Of a stretch of DNA of 64,000 nt, positions 36,543 through 45,865 are shown one piece after another. The translations under genes were made by a program, and so were the position numbers. The notes beneath the pieces were generated by a model that ran no database searches, was not told the DNA's origin, and saw nothing but the letters and a program-made list of their open reading frames with translations. Where the stretch lies: the NCBI RefSeq assembly GCF_000153925.1, contig NZ_DS264345.1, positions 646,082-710,081 on the forward strand, written 5' to 3'. This DNA is from [Ruminococcus] torques ATCC 27756 (GTDB lineage Bacteria; Bacillota; Clostridia; Lachnospirales; Lachnospiraceae). Each line of letters starts with the position of its first letter. Position 1 is the first letter of the stretch.

Positions 36543-37292
36543 TTACGGAGAAACAACGCTGACTGCGTTTTGAAGAATTTCTGCAATCGTATACATATTT
36601 GTCACTGCTCCGACTGCCAGTTTTTCCTTTAATCCGTAAAAGTCAAGACATGTGCCACACGTCAGTATCTCGACGCCTTCTTTTTCCAAAATCCTGATAT
36701 CTTCTAGGCAGTCCGAACCTTCCACCGTAAGTTTCGCGCCTCCGTTGTAAAAAAGGATTTTATCCGGAAGCGTATCAAGCTGCGTCTCCGCAAAAAAGAA
36801 ACTCTTCATTAAAACTGCGCCCAGCTCATCATTTCCGCTTCCCATTTTATCAGAAGAAACCGCAACGACCGTTCCGATACATGTCGCGCATCCCGCAGAT
36901 GATAACTGCACTTTGTTCATCCCCTGCGCACTACTGTTACTTCCATTTTCTGCTGCCGGATTGTGATCCGATTCGCCTGCTTCTTTCCCCCCGCCTTCTG
37001 CCTGCGCCCGGCTTTCTTTTCCTGCGGTCTGTCCTTTTTGATCGCTTTCTGATACAGCCGCGTTCTTCTCTTCTACCGTAATCATCACTTTGTATTCCCG
37101 ATCGCTGATCTTTTCCGATTCCGCTGACGCGCCGCTGCTTTTTGCCATCTTCATGACATTTTTCATTGCCGTCTCGTTATCTACAAGCACTTCTATCTGT
37201 CCTGCTCCCTGTAATTTTCCAAGCGCTTTTTTTGTTTTCACTACCGGAATCGGACAGTGATCTCCCATTGCATCTACTGTCATTTTCACCAT
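36543..37292 (-). CDS. yedF: YedF: sulfurtransferase-like selenium metabolism protein
   Basis: 249 residues. N-terminal TusA-like domain (about 1-75) with DHCPIPVVKTKKAL, the Cys-Pro-x-Pro signature; a polar Gly/Ser/Glu-rich linker (about 75-125); then a DsrE/DUF3343-like C-terminal domain (GAVLMKSFFFAE, KLTVEGSDCLEDIRILEKEGVEILTCGTCLDFY). Members cluster with selD and are thought to carry selenium. It lies 3.8 kb from selD with the glycosidase in between. Confidence 0.88.
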   Translation of the reverse strand: MVKMTVDAMGDHCPIPVVKTKKALGKLQGAGQIEVLVDNETAMKNVMKMAKSSGASAESEKISDREYKVMITVEEKNAAVSESDQKGQTAGKESRAQAEGGGKEAGESDHNPAAENGSNSSAQGMNKVQLSSAGCATCIGTVVAVSSDKMGSGNDELGAVLMKSFFFAETQLDTLPDKILFYNGGAKLTVEGSDCLEDIRILEKEGVEILTCGTCLDFYGLKEKLAVGAVTNMYTIAEILQNAVSVVSP

Positions 37293-37390
37293 AAGACATC
37301 TCCCTCAAAATTTTATTTCTTATTTTATATTGTATCATGAATCATGCCGTATTTCACTTTGAAAATTCAAGTTGACGAAATCCACAGACA

Positions 37391-37444
37391 GTAAAAGCTC
37401 AGCCTGTGCATTCGTAAAACCGCGCTGCATGGCTGAACTGTTAC
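37391..37444. repeat. Imperfect intergenic palindrome
   Basis: GTAAAAGCTCAGCC and GGCTGAACTGTTAC are 12/14 complementary around a 26-base spacer, in the divergent gap between yedF and the methyltransferase. The right arm is identical over 14 bases to 2372-2385. Confidence 0.6.
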
Positions 37445-37534
37445 AATTTAGATTGTTTTATGCTTTCCTGTTGTACATGCTTGTGGTAAACTATAGCTAT
37501 ATTCGCACACACTGTATGGAGAAAGGATATTATT

Positions 37535-38395
37535 ATGTGGATTGCAGACAACTGGAAAGATTATGAAGTTATAGATTGTTCTAACGGAGAAAAACTGGAA
37601 CGATGGGGAGATTATCTTCTTGTTCGCCCCGATCCTCAGGTAATCTGGAACACGAAAAAGAATCATAAAGGATGGAAACAGATGAACGGCCATTACCACC
37701 GCAGTAAAAAAGGCGGCGGGGAATGGGAATTTTTCAGTCTGCCTCAGCAGTGGCAGATTCACTATGGATCTCTTACATTTAATTTGAAACCATTTAGTTT
37801 TAAACATACCGGACTCTTTCCCGAACAGGCGACAAACTGGGATTGGTTTTCGGAAAAGATCCGAAACGCGGGACGCCCGGTAAAAGTTTTGAATCTTTTT
37901 GCCTATACAGGCGGCGCAACTCTTGCGGCAGCGGCCGCCGGAGCGCATGTCACCCATGTGGACGCCTCAAAAGGCATGGTCGGCTGGGCGAAAGAAAACG
38001 CAGTGTCTTCCGGGCTGAAAGACGCTCCGATCCGCTGGCTTGTCGATGATTGTGTAAAATTTGTCGAACGGGAGATCCGCCGCGGCAATACTTATGACGC
38101 GATCATCATGGATCCTCCGTCTTATGGCCGCGGTCCGAAAGGCGAAATATGGAAGATCGAAGATATGATCCACCCGCTCATCAAACTTTGCACAAAGATC
38201 TTGTCTAAAGACGCCCTTTTTTTCCTTGTCAATTCCTATACGACAGGGCTTGCACCCGCTGTACTTACGTATATGATCTCGACAGAACTAAAGCCATGGA
38301 ACGGCCATGTAGAGTCGCAGGAAATCGGACTTCCTGTCACTGATTCGGGACTTGTCCTCCCATGCGGCGCATCCGGACGATGGGAATCTGACTGA
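37535..38395 (+). CDS. Class I SAM-dependent methyltransferase (RlmI/RlmK-like)
   Basis: 286 residues. SAM-binding VLNLFAYTGGATLAAAAAGA near 127, acidic VDASKGMVGWA, and catalytic-loop IIMDPPSYGRGP near 190, as in rRNA methyltransferases of the PF10672 group. No PUA domain is present, unlike RlmI. Target not determined. Its stop codon directly abuts the stop codon of the convergent sirtuin gene, with no terminator between. Confidence 0.85.
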   Translation: MWIADNWKDYEVIDCSNGEKLERWGDYLLVRPDPQVIWNTKKNHKGWKQMNGHYHRSKKGGGEWEFFSLPQQWQIHYGSLTFNLKPFSFKHTGLFPEQATNWDWFSEKIRNAGRPVKVLNLFAYTGGATLAAAAAGAHVTHVDASKGMVGWAKENAVSSGLKDAPIRWLVDDCVKFVEREIRRGNTYDAIIMDPPSYGRGPKGEIWKIEDMIHPLIKLCTKILSKDALFFLVNSYTTGLAPAVLTYMISTELKPWNGHVESQEIGLPVTDSGLVLPCGASGRWESD

Positions 38396-39121
38396 TCACA
38401 CTTTTATCCGGCTTAATATTTCTCCGATCGGAGCTGAAATCGTCAGTTCTGATCGGATATTTTTTGCCGTTTCTGATTTATTGATCACCGCAAGACGGCT
38501 TCCTCTGAAATAATCGATAAATCCTGCTGCCGGATAAACTACGAGAGACGTGCCTCCGATAAGCAGCATATCTGCAGACGCGATCGCCTCCACAGCGCCC
38601 CGGATCGTCTCCTCATCAAGACCTTCTTCATAAAGGACAACATCTGGTTTCACGACGCCCCCGCAGGAGCATTTCGGAACACCTTCGCTTTTTTTGACAT
38701 ATTGTGCATCATAAAATTTCCCGCAGTTCATACAATAATTTCTGTGAATGCTGCCATGCAGTTCATACACTCGCTTACTTCCTGCCAACTGATGCAGACC
38801 GTCTATATTCTGCGTAACGACAGCCGTAAGTTTTCCCGCCCGTTCCAGTTCTGCCAATTTCAGGTGAGCCGCATTCGGCTTTGCATCAAGAATCATCATT
38901 TTTTCTTTATAAAATTCATAAAATGCTTCAGGATACCTCATAAAAAACGTATGACTTACAACCTGTTCAGGTGAAAAACGATACTTCTGATGATAAATCC
39001 CATCCGCACTTCTAAAATCCGGTATTCCGCTTTCTGTCGAAACTCCCGCTCCGCCGAAGAAAACGATACTTTCACTTTCTTCAATCATCTTTTGCAGCCG
39101 CTCTGTTTCCCGCTCATACAT
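38396..39121 (-). CDS. NAD-dependent protein deacylase, SIR2 family
   Basis: 241 residues. GAGVSTESGIPDFRS near 25, TQNIDGLHQLAG near 104, catalytic His in ELHGSIH, four zinc Cys (CMNCG and CSCGG), and GTSLVVYPAAGFI. Removes acyl groups from lysine using NAD. Overlaps the upstream HD gene by 8 bases. Confidence 0.93.
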   Translation of the reverse strand: MYERETERLQKMIEESESIVFFGGAGVSTESGIPDFRSADGIYHQKYRFSPEQVVSHTFFMRYPEAFYEFYKEKMMILDAKPNAAHLKLAELERAGKLTAVVTQNIDGLHQLAGSKRVYELHGSIHRNYCMNCGKFYDAQYVKKSEGVPKCSCGGVVKPDVVLYEEGLDEETIRGAVEAIASADMLLIGGTSLVVYPAAGFIDYFRGSRLAVINKSETAKNIRSELTISAPIGEILSRIKV

Positions 39122-39746
39122 TTTTCAAATTTCCTTTCTCAACATGTTTATCCATAATTTCAAGCATTTTTTCCCATACGATATCCGACGTATCCGCAAT
39201 CCGCTCATTTCGCTTACACACCTGAGCCTTATGCACTCCATGCTCTGCCCAGCTTTTCCCGTCTGATGCGTCATTTAATAAAAGCGGCTGGAAATTATCG
39301 AGCAAATGAGCGAATTTTGCATCCTCTGTACTATATTCTTCAAATTCATCCCACAAACTTCTGAAATATGTTCCCTGATCTTTTGGAAGAATACCGAAAA
39401 TACGCTCTGCCGCTTTTAACTCCCTCTCTCTTTTTGACTTGGTGCCCTCGGAATCGTATGCATAAGTATCACCCGCATCTATCTCGACAAGATCATGGAT
39501 CAGTACCATGACGATCACTTTCATCAGATCAACAGGCGCGTCCATATGCTCTTTCAAAAGTATCGCAGACAATGCCAGATGCCATGAATGTTCCGCATCG
39601 TTTTCTTTCCGGCTTCCGTCGGCAAGATATGTCTGCCGAAAAACGCTTTTCACTTTGTCCGCTTCAATAATAAAACGGATCTGCTGTTCAAGCCGTTTCC
39701 TTTGTTCTTTCTTCTCCGTCATCTTACTTTTCGTATTTTCGCTCAT
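39114..39746 (-). CDS. HD-domain phosphohydrolase
   Basis: 210 residues. Metal-binding HD pattern: His in NDAEHSWHLALSA near 57, HD in LIHDLVEIDAGDTYAYD near 87, and a distal Asp in LLDNFQPLL. This is the YfbR-like/HD_3 group, often nucleotidases for dNMPs. AAGGAAGG precedes the ATG. Coupled by overlap to the sirtuin gene. Confidence 0.85.
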   Translation of the reverse strand: MSENTKSKMTEKKEQRKRLEQQIRFIIEADKVKSVFRQTYLADGSRKENDAEHSWHLALSAILLKEHMDAPVDLMKVIVMVLIHDLVEIDAGDTYAYDSEGTKSKRERELKAAERIFGILPKDQGTYFRSLWDEFEEYSTEDAKFAHLLDNFQPLLLNDASDGKSWAEHGVHKAQVCKRNERIADTSDIVWEKMLEIMDKHVEKGNLKNV

Positions 39747-39776
39747 GCCATACGCCTTCCTTTCTCCTCATATAAA

Positions 39777-39816
39777 TAAAAAACCTCCCTGCCGGGGCAA
39801 TCCCGCTACAGAGAGG
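39777..39816 (-). terminator. Terminator of the DUF6465 gene
   Basis: Minus strand CCTCTCTG ... CAGGGAGG hairpin with an inner CGGG/CCCG pairing, followed by six T, 12 bases after the stop codon. Confidence 0.85.
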
Positions 39817-39827
39817 ATAGCAGACTT

Positions 39828-40406
39828 TTACAGATCGACTTTACCTGTCGTATCGCCGTTAATTACATAATAAGCTGCTGACTCTTCCGGCTTCAGATAG
39901 ATCTTAACATCTTTCATATCGCCGACTTTATTTTTCAAAACTTTTGACCAAACATATTTTATTTTGTCAAAAATCTCTTTGTCTGTATATTCTTTTCCCG
40001 CAAACTGAAGAAACATCTCTGTTTTCAGTTCCGCTTTCTTAGATGCCGCCTTTTTCACCGGCGCTTTTTTCTCTGCCTTTGCCGGAGCTTTTACTGATTT
40101 TTTTACAGCTGCCTTCTCTTCTGTCTCCGGTGTATCTACCAAAACTGCCGCTTTTGTCTCAAGCTTTTTCGTTGTGTCTTTCTTTGTCTCAATCGCTTTC
40201 GCTGCTTCTTTCTTTTCCGGCTCTGCTTTTACAGGAGCTTTTTCAGAAGCTTTCACTTCTGCCTTTTCCTCTGCCTTCACAGCTGTTTTCTCTTCTTCCT
40301 TTACTGCTTTCGCCGCTGTTTTAGCCGCCTTTGCAGGCTCCGCTTTGATCGCATTTGCTATTTTAGCCGCTGCCCTTGATGTCGAAGTTGTTTTCTTTAC
40401 TGCCAT
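39828..40406 (-). CDS. Lysine/alanine-rich protein with C-terminal DUF6465-like domain
   Basis: 192 residues. Residues 1-125 are almost only Ala, Lys, Glu, Val and Pro with repeats such as APVKAE and KAPAKAEKKAPVKK, resembling histone H1-like tails. Residues about 128-192 form a compact domain (ELKTEMFLQFAGKEYTDKEI, VKIYLKPEESAAYYVING) matching DUF6465. A nucleoid or polyanion-binding role is possible but not shown. AGGAGGGA precedes the ATG; promoter and terminator enclose it as one gene. Confidence 0.75.
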   Translation of the reverse strand: MAVKKTTSTSRAAAKIANAIKAEPAKAAKTAAKAVKEEEKTAVKAEEKAEVKASEKAPVKAEPEKKEAAKAIETKKDTTKKLETKAAVLVDTPETEEKAAVKKSVKAPAKAEKKAPVKKAASKKAELKTEMFLQFAGKEYTDKEIFDKIKYVWSKVLKNKVGDMKDVKIYLKPEESAAYYVINGDTTGKVDL

Positions 40407-40508
40407 ACTTGTTCCCTCCTAAAATAATACAACCAAGTATTTCCGATACCGCTCTCTAATCCTGTTCAGTATCACTTATTCAACCCAAATCAAAAAGTTT
40501 CATAGGGG

Positions 40509-40537
40509 ATTGTACCTCATTTTTCAGAAAACGTCAA
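40509..40537 (-). promoter_or_regulatory. Promoter of the DUF6465 gene
   Basis: Minus strand TTGACG, 17-base spacer, TACAAT, about 103 bases before the start. Confidence 0.75.
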
Positions 40538-40619
40538 ATTTTTATCATTCTTGCTGTAATTTCAGTCCGCCTTCACTGTAATTTTCTTATCATCCGGCTA
40601 TTTTCCGAGATGAAAAACC

Positions 40620-41258
40620 TTATGATACACGCATCAGATTCCACCTGAAATGAGCTGCCAAAAAACGGAGCAGCACCGTTGCCGCCAGTCCTAATATCGT
40701 ACCGTAAGCTTCTCCGAATGCCGTTCTTCCGACTACACAGACGATTCCTCCCGCAATCGCAGCGCATGCGTAAATATGCTTTACAAGAATATACGGAGTC
40801 TCGCCTGCCATAATATCACGAAGCACCCCTCCTCCTACTCCTGTAAGCGTTCCGATAAATACAAAGAAAAACACATTTTCCCCGCCGACGGCCCGCACCG
40901 CCGCCTGTATCCCCACTACTGTAAATATTCCAAGTCCTGCCGTATCGCACCAGAACATCAGCTTATCATAATAATCTGTCTTTACCCGAGACTCAAAAGC
41001 CGTCGGTTTCGCATATGCGATCACAAAAAGAATCGTCGATGTCAGCGCCGCCACAAGAACATAGACCGGATGCGAAAACGCCCCCGGCGGCGTCAATCCG
41101 AGTATGATATCCCGCATGATCCCGCCACCTACCGCAGTTGTCGCCCCGAGCACATTTACCCCGAAAATATCCATCTTTTTTTCTATGGCGATCATTGCTC
41201 CCGAAGAAGCAAACGCTACTGTTCCGATCAATTCCAAAATAAAAATAAATTCATCCAT
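40620..41258 (-). CDS. TRIC-family cation channel (UPF0126)
   Basis: 212 residues, seven hydrophobic segments arranged as two homologous halves, each with the GGGxxRD motif (VGGGIMRDIILG and VGGGVLRDIMAGE). This is the trimeric intracellular cation channel family; prokaryotic members conduct K+ or Na+. Physiological role unclear. Confidence 0.9.
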   Translation of the reverse strand: MDEFIFILELIGTVAFASSGAMIAIEKKMDIFGVNVLGATTAVGGGIMRDIILGLTPPGAFSHPVYVLVAALTSTILFVIAYAKPTAFESRVKTDYYDKLMFWCDTAGLGIFTVVGIQAAVRAVGGENVFFFVFIGTLTGVGGGVLRDIMAGETPYILVKHIYACAAIAGGIVCVVGRTAFGEAYGTILGLAATVLLRFLAAHFRWNLMRVS

Positions 41259-41297
41259 ACCACAAATCCCGCCTTATCAGATTTCCGTTTTCCTGTG

Positions 41298-41738
41298 TTA
41301 TGACTGATAACTTCTGAAAAATGCAGAAATATCTTTAAGCATTTTTACAAGTGCGTCAATTTCTTCGTCATCCAGCTTTTCTATCACGGCGTTGGTCATC
41401 TGACGATGGAACTGCTCGTGATGATAAAAAGCTTTCTCTCCTTTTTCCGTAAGCGCTATATATACGACCCGTCTGTCCTCTTCACTTCTTTCCCTCTTCA
41501 CATATGCCTTTCTGACAAGCGCATTGACCGCAGTTGTGAGAGACCCCGCCGTGATCTTCAGCTTTTTAGCTACGGATGACATTGTATTTTCACCGGATAA
41601 TCCGATTGCTTCTATGATATGCATATCATTATTTGTAATATCTTTAAATTCTTCGGTTATGATCGCTTCTTTTTCTAATTCCCATATTTCATTAAACAGA
41701 TTTACAAGCGTATCATTAATTGTTCTGTATGCATCCAT
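41298..41738 (-). CDS. fabT: MarR-family regulator of fatty-acid synthesis, FabT-like
   Basis: 146 residues. Winged helix about 35-105 (MHIIEAIGLSGENTMSSVAKKLKITAGSLTTAVNALVRKAYVKRERSEEDRRVV over the wHTH). Position at the end of the fab cluster and fit to FabT suggest repression of fatty-acid synthesis in response to acyl-ACP. It has its own extended -10 promoter (TGCTATAAT, about 41809-41817 on the minus strand), so it can be expressed apart from the cluster. Confidence 0.82.
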   Translation of the reverse strand: MDAYRTINDTLVNLFNEIWELEKEAIITEEFKDITNNDMHIIEAIGLSGENTMSSVAKKLKITAGSLTTAVNALVRKAYVKRERSEEDRRVVYIALTEKGEKAFYHHEQFHRQMTNAVIEKLDDEEIDALVKMLKDISAFFRSYQS

Positions 41739-41846
41739 CGGACCTCCTCCTTTTCCATATATTGTGTTCCATAACCGACGCTTCTTGCGCCTGCATTTTC
41801 GTAACCTATATTATAGCACACACTTTGTTCGGAAAAGAAGCACTTT

Positions 41847-43574
41847 TTACATTTTACGAAATCTGTCATATCGATGATTCAGCAGTTGTCTTTCATCCAT
41901 AGATCCGTATTTTTTCAAAAAAACGCTGAGCATGTTTTTTAATTCTTCACATACCCCAGCCATTGTCTGTGACGTATACGACTTCGGTTCTCTGATCACC
42001 TGTTCCACTATCCCTAAGCATTTCAGATCATCCGCCGTCAGTTTCATCACTTCCGCCGCTTCTGACGCACGCTTGCTGTCTTTCCAGAGTATACTTGCAA
42101 ATCCTTCCGGAGAAAGAACCGAATAGACAGAGTTTTCCAGAATCCACACTTCATCTGCCACAGCCAGAGCCAGTGCTCCTCCGCTTCCGCCTTCCCCGAT
42201 CAGTACCGAAACGATCGGAACTTTTATCGAGGACAGTTCATATAAGTTTGAAGCGATCGCTTCTCCCTGTCCGTGCTCTTCTGCTTCCTGTCCGCAAAAT
42301 GCTCCCGGAGTATCTACGATACAGATCACCGGACGTCCGAACTTTTCTGCCTGCCGGATCAATCGTAATGTTTTCCGATATCCTTCCGGAGACATCATCG
42401 CAAAATTGCGTGTCACATTTTCTTTCGTCGTCTTTCCCTTCACCTGAGCGATCACCGTGACCGGAATGTTCCCGAACATTGCAATTCCTCCTGCCACTGC
42501 AGGATCGTCTCTAAAAAGCCTGTCGCCATGAAATTCCATAAAATCAGAAAACAGCATATTCACATAGTCTGTTCCGACCGGACGGTCTGTTTTTCTTGAA
42601 AGAAGAACTCTTTCCCACGCGCTTATTCCGCCTTTTGACCGCACCTGTTTTGGCATAGTATCTTCTTGTGTAGTGCTTTCAATCTTTTCGGTTTCCCCGG
42701 TACTTTCTTCTGTTTTTTCTTTTGTACGGTCATGCATATGCAAAATACGCGCAAGAACGCTTTTCATTTCCGACCGCTCTACGATCCGATCTACAAATCC
42801 ATGTTCGAGCAAAAACTCCGACCTCTGAAATCCTTTCGGCAGCTTCTTTCCGATCGTCTGCTCGATCACCCTCGGTCCTGCAAACCCGATCAGCGCATTC
42901 GGCTCTGCCAGAATAATATCTCCAAGCATGGCAAAGCTTGCCGTTACTCCTCCTGTCGTCGGGTCTGTTAAAACGCTCACATACAGAAGCCCTTTTTCAC
43001 TGTGCCGTTTCAGCGCAGCCGCCGTTTTCGCCATCTGCATAAGAGAAACGATCCCTTCCTGCATCCTTGCGCCTCCAGAACATGCGAACAAAATAACCGG
43101 AAGATTTTCTTTCGTAGCCCGTTCTATCGCTCTTGTGATCTTCTCACCGACCACTTCGCCCATGCTCGCCATCATAAAACGTCCGTCACATACTCCGATC
43201 ACCGCCGGATGGCCCGCGACCATAACTTTCCCTGTAACGACCGCTTCGTCAAGTCCGGTCTGTTCCCTTAATCTTCGTACTTTTTCCTCATAACCGCTAA
43301 ATTCCAGAGGATTTTCAAACTTCATCTTTGCATCCCATTCTTCAAAAGTTCCGGGATCTGCGATCATCTCGATCCGCCGTCCTGCATGCATCCTGAAATA
43401 TCCGTGACACTTCGGACAAATATAATTGTTATTTACGGCATCCTCTGCCAAAATAGCCGCGCCGCACTTATTGCACTTTTTCAGCAATCCTTCGGGAACA
43501 TTTCTTACTTTTGTATTTTTCGATGTTCCATGTTCTTTCCCTACGGTCTTTTTAAACATATTATGCAGTTTCAC
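41847..43574 (-). CDS. accDA: Fused acetyl-CoA carboxylase carboxyltransferase AccD-AccA
   Basis: 575 residues. The beta part (1 to about 285) has the four-Cys zinc ribbon (CNKCGAAIL, CPKCHGYF) and ACSGGARMQEG; after a Glu/Thr-rich linker (about 285-320) the alpha part runs to the end (SDFMEFHGDRLFRDD, DTPGAFCGQEAEEHGQGEAIA, LIGEGGSGGALAL). Transfers carboxyl from biotin to acetyl-CoA, giving malonyl-CoA. In most bacteria the two are separate genes. Overlaps accC by 14 bases. Confidence 0.95.
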   Translation of the reverse strand: MKLHNMFKKTVGKEHGTSKNTKVRNVPEGLLKKCNKCGAAILAEDAVNNNYICPKCHGYFRMHAGRRIEMIADPGTFEEWDAKMKFENPLEFSGYEEKVRRLREQTGLDEAVVTGKVMVAGHPAVIGVCDGRFMMASMGEVVGEKITRAIERATKENLPVILFACSGGARMQEGIVSLMQMAKTAAALKRHSEKGLLYVSVLTDPTTGGVTASFAMLGDIILAEPNALIGFAGPRVIEQTIGKKLPKGFQRSEFLLEHGFVDRIVERSEMKSVLARILHMHDRTKEKTEESTGETEKIESTTQEDTMPKQVRSKGGISAWERVLLSRKTDRPVGTDYVNMLFSDFMEFHGDRLFRDDPAVAGGIAMFGNIPVTVIAQVKGKTTKENVTRNFAMMSPEGYRKTLRLIRQAEKFGRPVICIVDTPGAFCGQEAEEHGQGEAIASNLYELSSIKVPIVSVLIGEGGSGGALALAVADEVWILENSVYSVLSPEGFASILWKDSKRASEAAEVMKLTADDLKCLGIVEQVIREPKSYTSQTMAGVCEELKNMLSVFLKKYGSMDERQLLNHRYDRFRKM

Positions 43575-44910
43575 TACTCAGCCTCCGAATAAAATCCACA
43601 TCTGTCTTTCCTGATATAAAATCCTCGTTTTCCGAAATCTCATACTGGTAATCGACATTCGTTCCGATTCCTTCTATAATAATTTCTCCCAGAGCGCTCC
43701 TCATCTTATCTACCGCCTCTCGACGGTCTTTCCCGTGAACGATCAGTTTCGCCAACATGGAATCATAATAAGGCAGCACCTCGCATCCGCTGTAAACAGC
43801 CGTATCTACACGGATCCCGTTTCCTCCCGGAAGATGCAGATCTGTGATTCTTCCGGCTGACGGCGTAAAATTGCGCTCCGGTATCTCCGCATTGATCCGA
43901 CATTCGATCGCATGACCTGTCATCCTGATATCTTCCTGCCTGAAAGTAAGTTCCCCGCCGTTTGCGATCCGTATCTGCTCTTTGATCAGATCGATCCCGG
44001 TTACGCACTCCGTTACCGGATGTTCCACCTGTATCCTTGTGTTCATTTCCATAAAATAAAATGTACCGTCTTTTTCCAACAGAAACTCTACTGTTCCGGC
44101 GTTTGTATAGCCTGCGGCCCTTGCGGCCTTTACCGCCGTTTCGCCCATTTTTTTACGAAGTTCATCTGACAACGCGGCGCATGGACACTCTTCGATCATC
44201 TTCTGATGATTTCTCTGTATCGAACAATCCCGTTCTCCGAGATGAACTATATTTCCATATGAATCTGCAATGATTTGAAATTCAATATGACGAGGATGCT
44301 CCACAAAATGCTCGATATACATTGTTCCGTCTCCGAATGCCTTTTCCGCCTCTTTGCGCGCCGTCACAAAACAACTTTCAAACTCTTCTTCACTTTGCGC
44401 TGTCCGCATCCCTTTTCCTCCGCCTCCCAAGGCGGCTTTAATGATCACAGGATATCCGATGCGCGCCGCTTCTTTTTTCCCTTCTTCCAGATCTAAAACC
44501 GCTCCGTTTGTCCCCCGGATAACCGGAATCCCTGCCGCGATCATTGTTGCTCTTGCTTCTGTTTTATTTCCCATCTTACCGATCACTTTAGAATCAGGAC
44601 CGATAAAGGTAATCTCGCACTGTTCGCAAAGTTCTGCAAATTTTGCATTTTCCGATAAAAATCCGAATCCGGGATGAATCGCATCTGCTCCCGAAACGAG
44701 CGCTGCGCTGATCAAATTCTGCATATTCAGATAACTTTCCGATGCCTGCGCCGGACCGATACAGACTGCTTCATCCGCAAGCTGGGTATGAAGAGCCTCC
44801 TTGTCAGCCTCCGAATAGACTGCCACAGTTTCAATTCCCATTTCTCTGCATGCCCGAATAATCCGAACCGCAATCTCGCCACGGTTTGCGATCAATATTT
44901 TTTCGATCAT
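43561..44910 (-). CDS. accC: Biotin carboxylase of acetyl-CoA carboxylase
   Basis: 449 residues, standard length. LIANRGEIAVRIIRACREMGI at the N-terminus, ATP-grasp GGGGKGMR near 164, MNTRIQVEHPVTE near 288. Carboxylates the biotin on AccB with ATP and bicarbonate. Four bases separate it from fabZ. Confidence 0.97.
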   Translation of the reverse strand: MIEKILIANRGEIAVRIIRACREMGIETVAVYSEADKEALHTQLADEAVCIGPAQASESYLNMQNLISAALVSGADAIHPGFGFLSENAKFAELCEQCEITFIGPDSKVIGKMGNKTEARATMIAAGIPVIRGTNGAVLDLEEGKKEAARIGYPVIIKAALGGGGKGMRTAQSEEEFESCFVTARKEAEKAFGDGTMYIEHFVEHPRHIEFQIIADSYGNIVHLGERDCSIQRNHQKMIEECPCAALSDELRKKMGETAVKAARAAGYTNAGTVEFLLEKDGTFYFMEMNTRIQVEHPVTECVTGIDLIKEQIRIANGGELTFRQEDIRMTGHAIECRINAEIPERNFTPSAGRITDLHLPGGNGIRVDTAVYSGCEVLPYYDSMLAKLIVHGKDRREAVDKMRSALGEIIIEGIGTNVDYQYEISENEDFISGKTDVDFIRRLSSETA

Positions 44911-44914
44911 AAAT

Positions 44915-45361
44915 CTATTCTCCTGCCATAAACGTCAATTCTGCGCTTACTACTACTTTACCGTCCACACTTGCAACCGCTTTTCCGATTCCTACCGGAC
45001 CTTTTTGACGAATAATCTTTGTCTCTAATCTCAACACGTCGCCAGGAAATACCATTCCTTTAAACCGGCAGTTTTGTATTCCTCCGAAAAATGCAATCTT
45101 TCCTTTATTTTCCGGCGTACTTAAAATCGCCACTGCTCCTGTTTGTGCAAGCGCTTCTACAATAAGTACCCCCGGCATAACCGGTTTATTCGGGAAATGG
45201 CCTTTAAAAAATTCTTCCGTATATGTTACCGCTTTATAGCCTATGGCAAATTCCCCCGGTTCATAATCTTCGATCCTGTCGATCAGGCAAAACGGATGCC
45301 TGTGCGGGATGATCTGCTGGATCTGTTCTATATTTAAGCTTTTCTTTGTCTCTCTTTCCAT
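44915..45361 (-). CDS. fabZ: 3-hydroxyacyl-ACP dehydratase
   Basis: 148 residues. [13 protein letters not shown] with the catalytic His and [18 protein letters not shown] with the catalytic Glu. Dehydrates 3-hydroxyacyl-ACP in chain elongation. The longer frame to 45427 would overlap accB; the start at 45361 has GGGAGG upstream and leaves a 52-base gap. Confidence 0.95.
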   Translation of the reverse strand: MERETKKSLNIEQIQQIIPHRHPFCLIDRIEDYEPGEFAIGYKAVTYTEEFFKGHFPNKPVMPGVLIVEALAQTGAVAILSTPENKGKIAFFGGIQNCRFKGMVFPGDVLRLETKIIRQKGPVGIGKAVASVDGKVVVSAELTFMAGE

Positions 45362-45413
45362 CTCCGTACTCTGCCTCCCTGATATTTTTACTATGCCGTT
45401 TTTGTATCGTTCT

Positions 45414-45851
45414 TTATTTGATGACAAAAAGAGGCTGTCCGTATTCTACCGCCGCTCCGTTTTCGACAAGAACCTCTTCTATCGTTCCCTCAAAATCACT
45501 TTCGATCTCATTCATAAGCTTCATCGCTTCCACGATCCCGAGAACCGTTCCCTTTTCTACTTTGTCTCCTGCCTGCACGAAAGGAGTTCCTCCTTCTTCC
45601 GGCGACGCATAGAAAATTCCGACAAGCGGAGCTTTCACTATTTTGCCTTCTAATAAGACTTCCGCATTTTCTTCTGTTCTTGCAATCTCCGCTTCTGTCT
45701 TTGTTCTTCCTGCCGTTTCTGCCGATACTGATGTGCAGACGTTTCCGCCTTTTTTCAACTTCAGCTTTACTCCGTCTTCTTCGTATTCAAATTCGTCCAA
45801 TCCGAATCCCGACACAGCTTCTACCAACTGAAGGATCTGTTCTGTCTTCAT
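45414..45851 (-). CDS. accB: Biotin carboxyl carrier protein of acetyl-CoA carboxylase
   Basis: 145 residues. Flexible N-terminal part, then a biotinyl domain with [11 protein letters not shown] carrying the biotinylated Lys near 111 and [18 protein letters not shown] at the end. Carries carboxybiotin between AccC and AccDA. Confidence 0.96.
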   Translation of the reverse strand: MKTEQILQLVEAVSGFGLDEFEYEEDGVKLKLKKGGNVCTSVSAETAGRTKTEAEIARTEENAEVLLEGKIVKAPLVGIFYASPEEGGTPFVQAGDKVEKGTVLGIVEAMKLMNEIESDFEGTIEEVLVENGAAVEYGQPLFVIK

Positions 45852-45865
45852 TTTTGCACCCCGCC

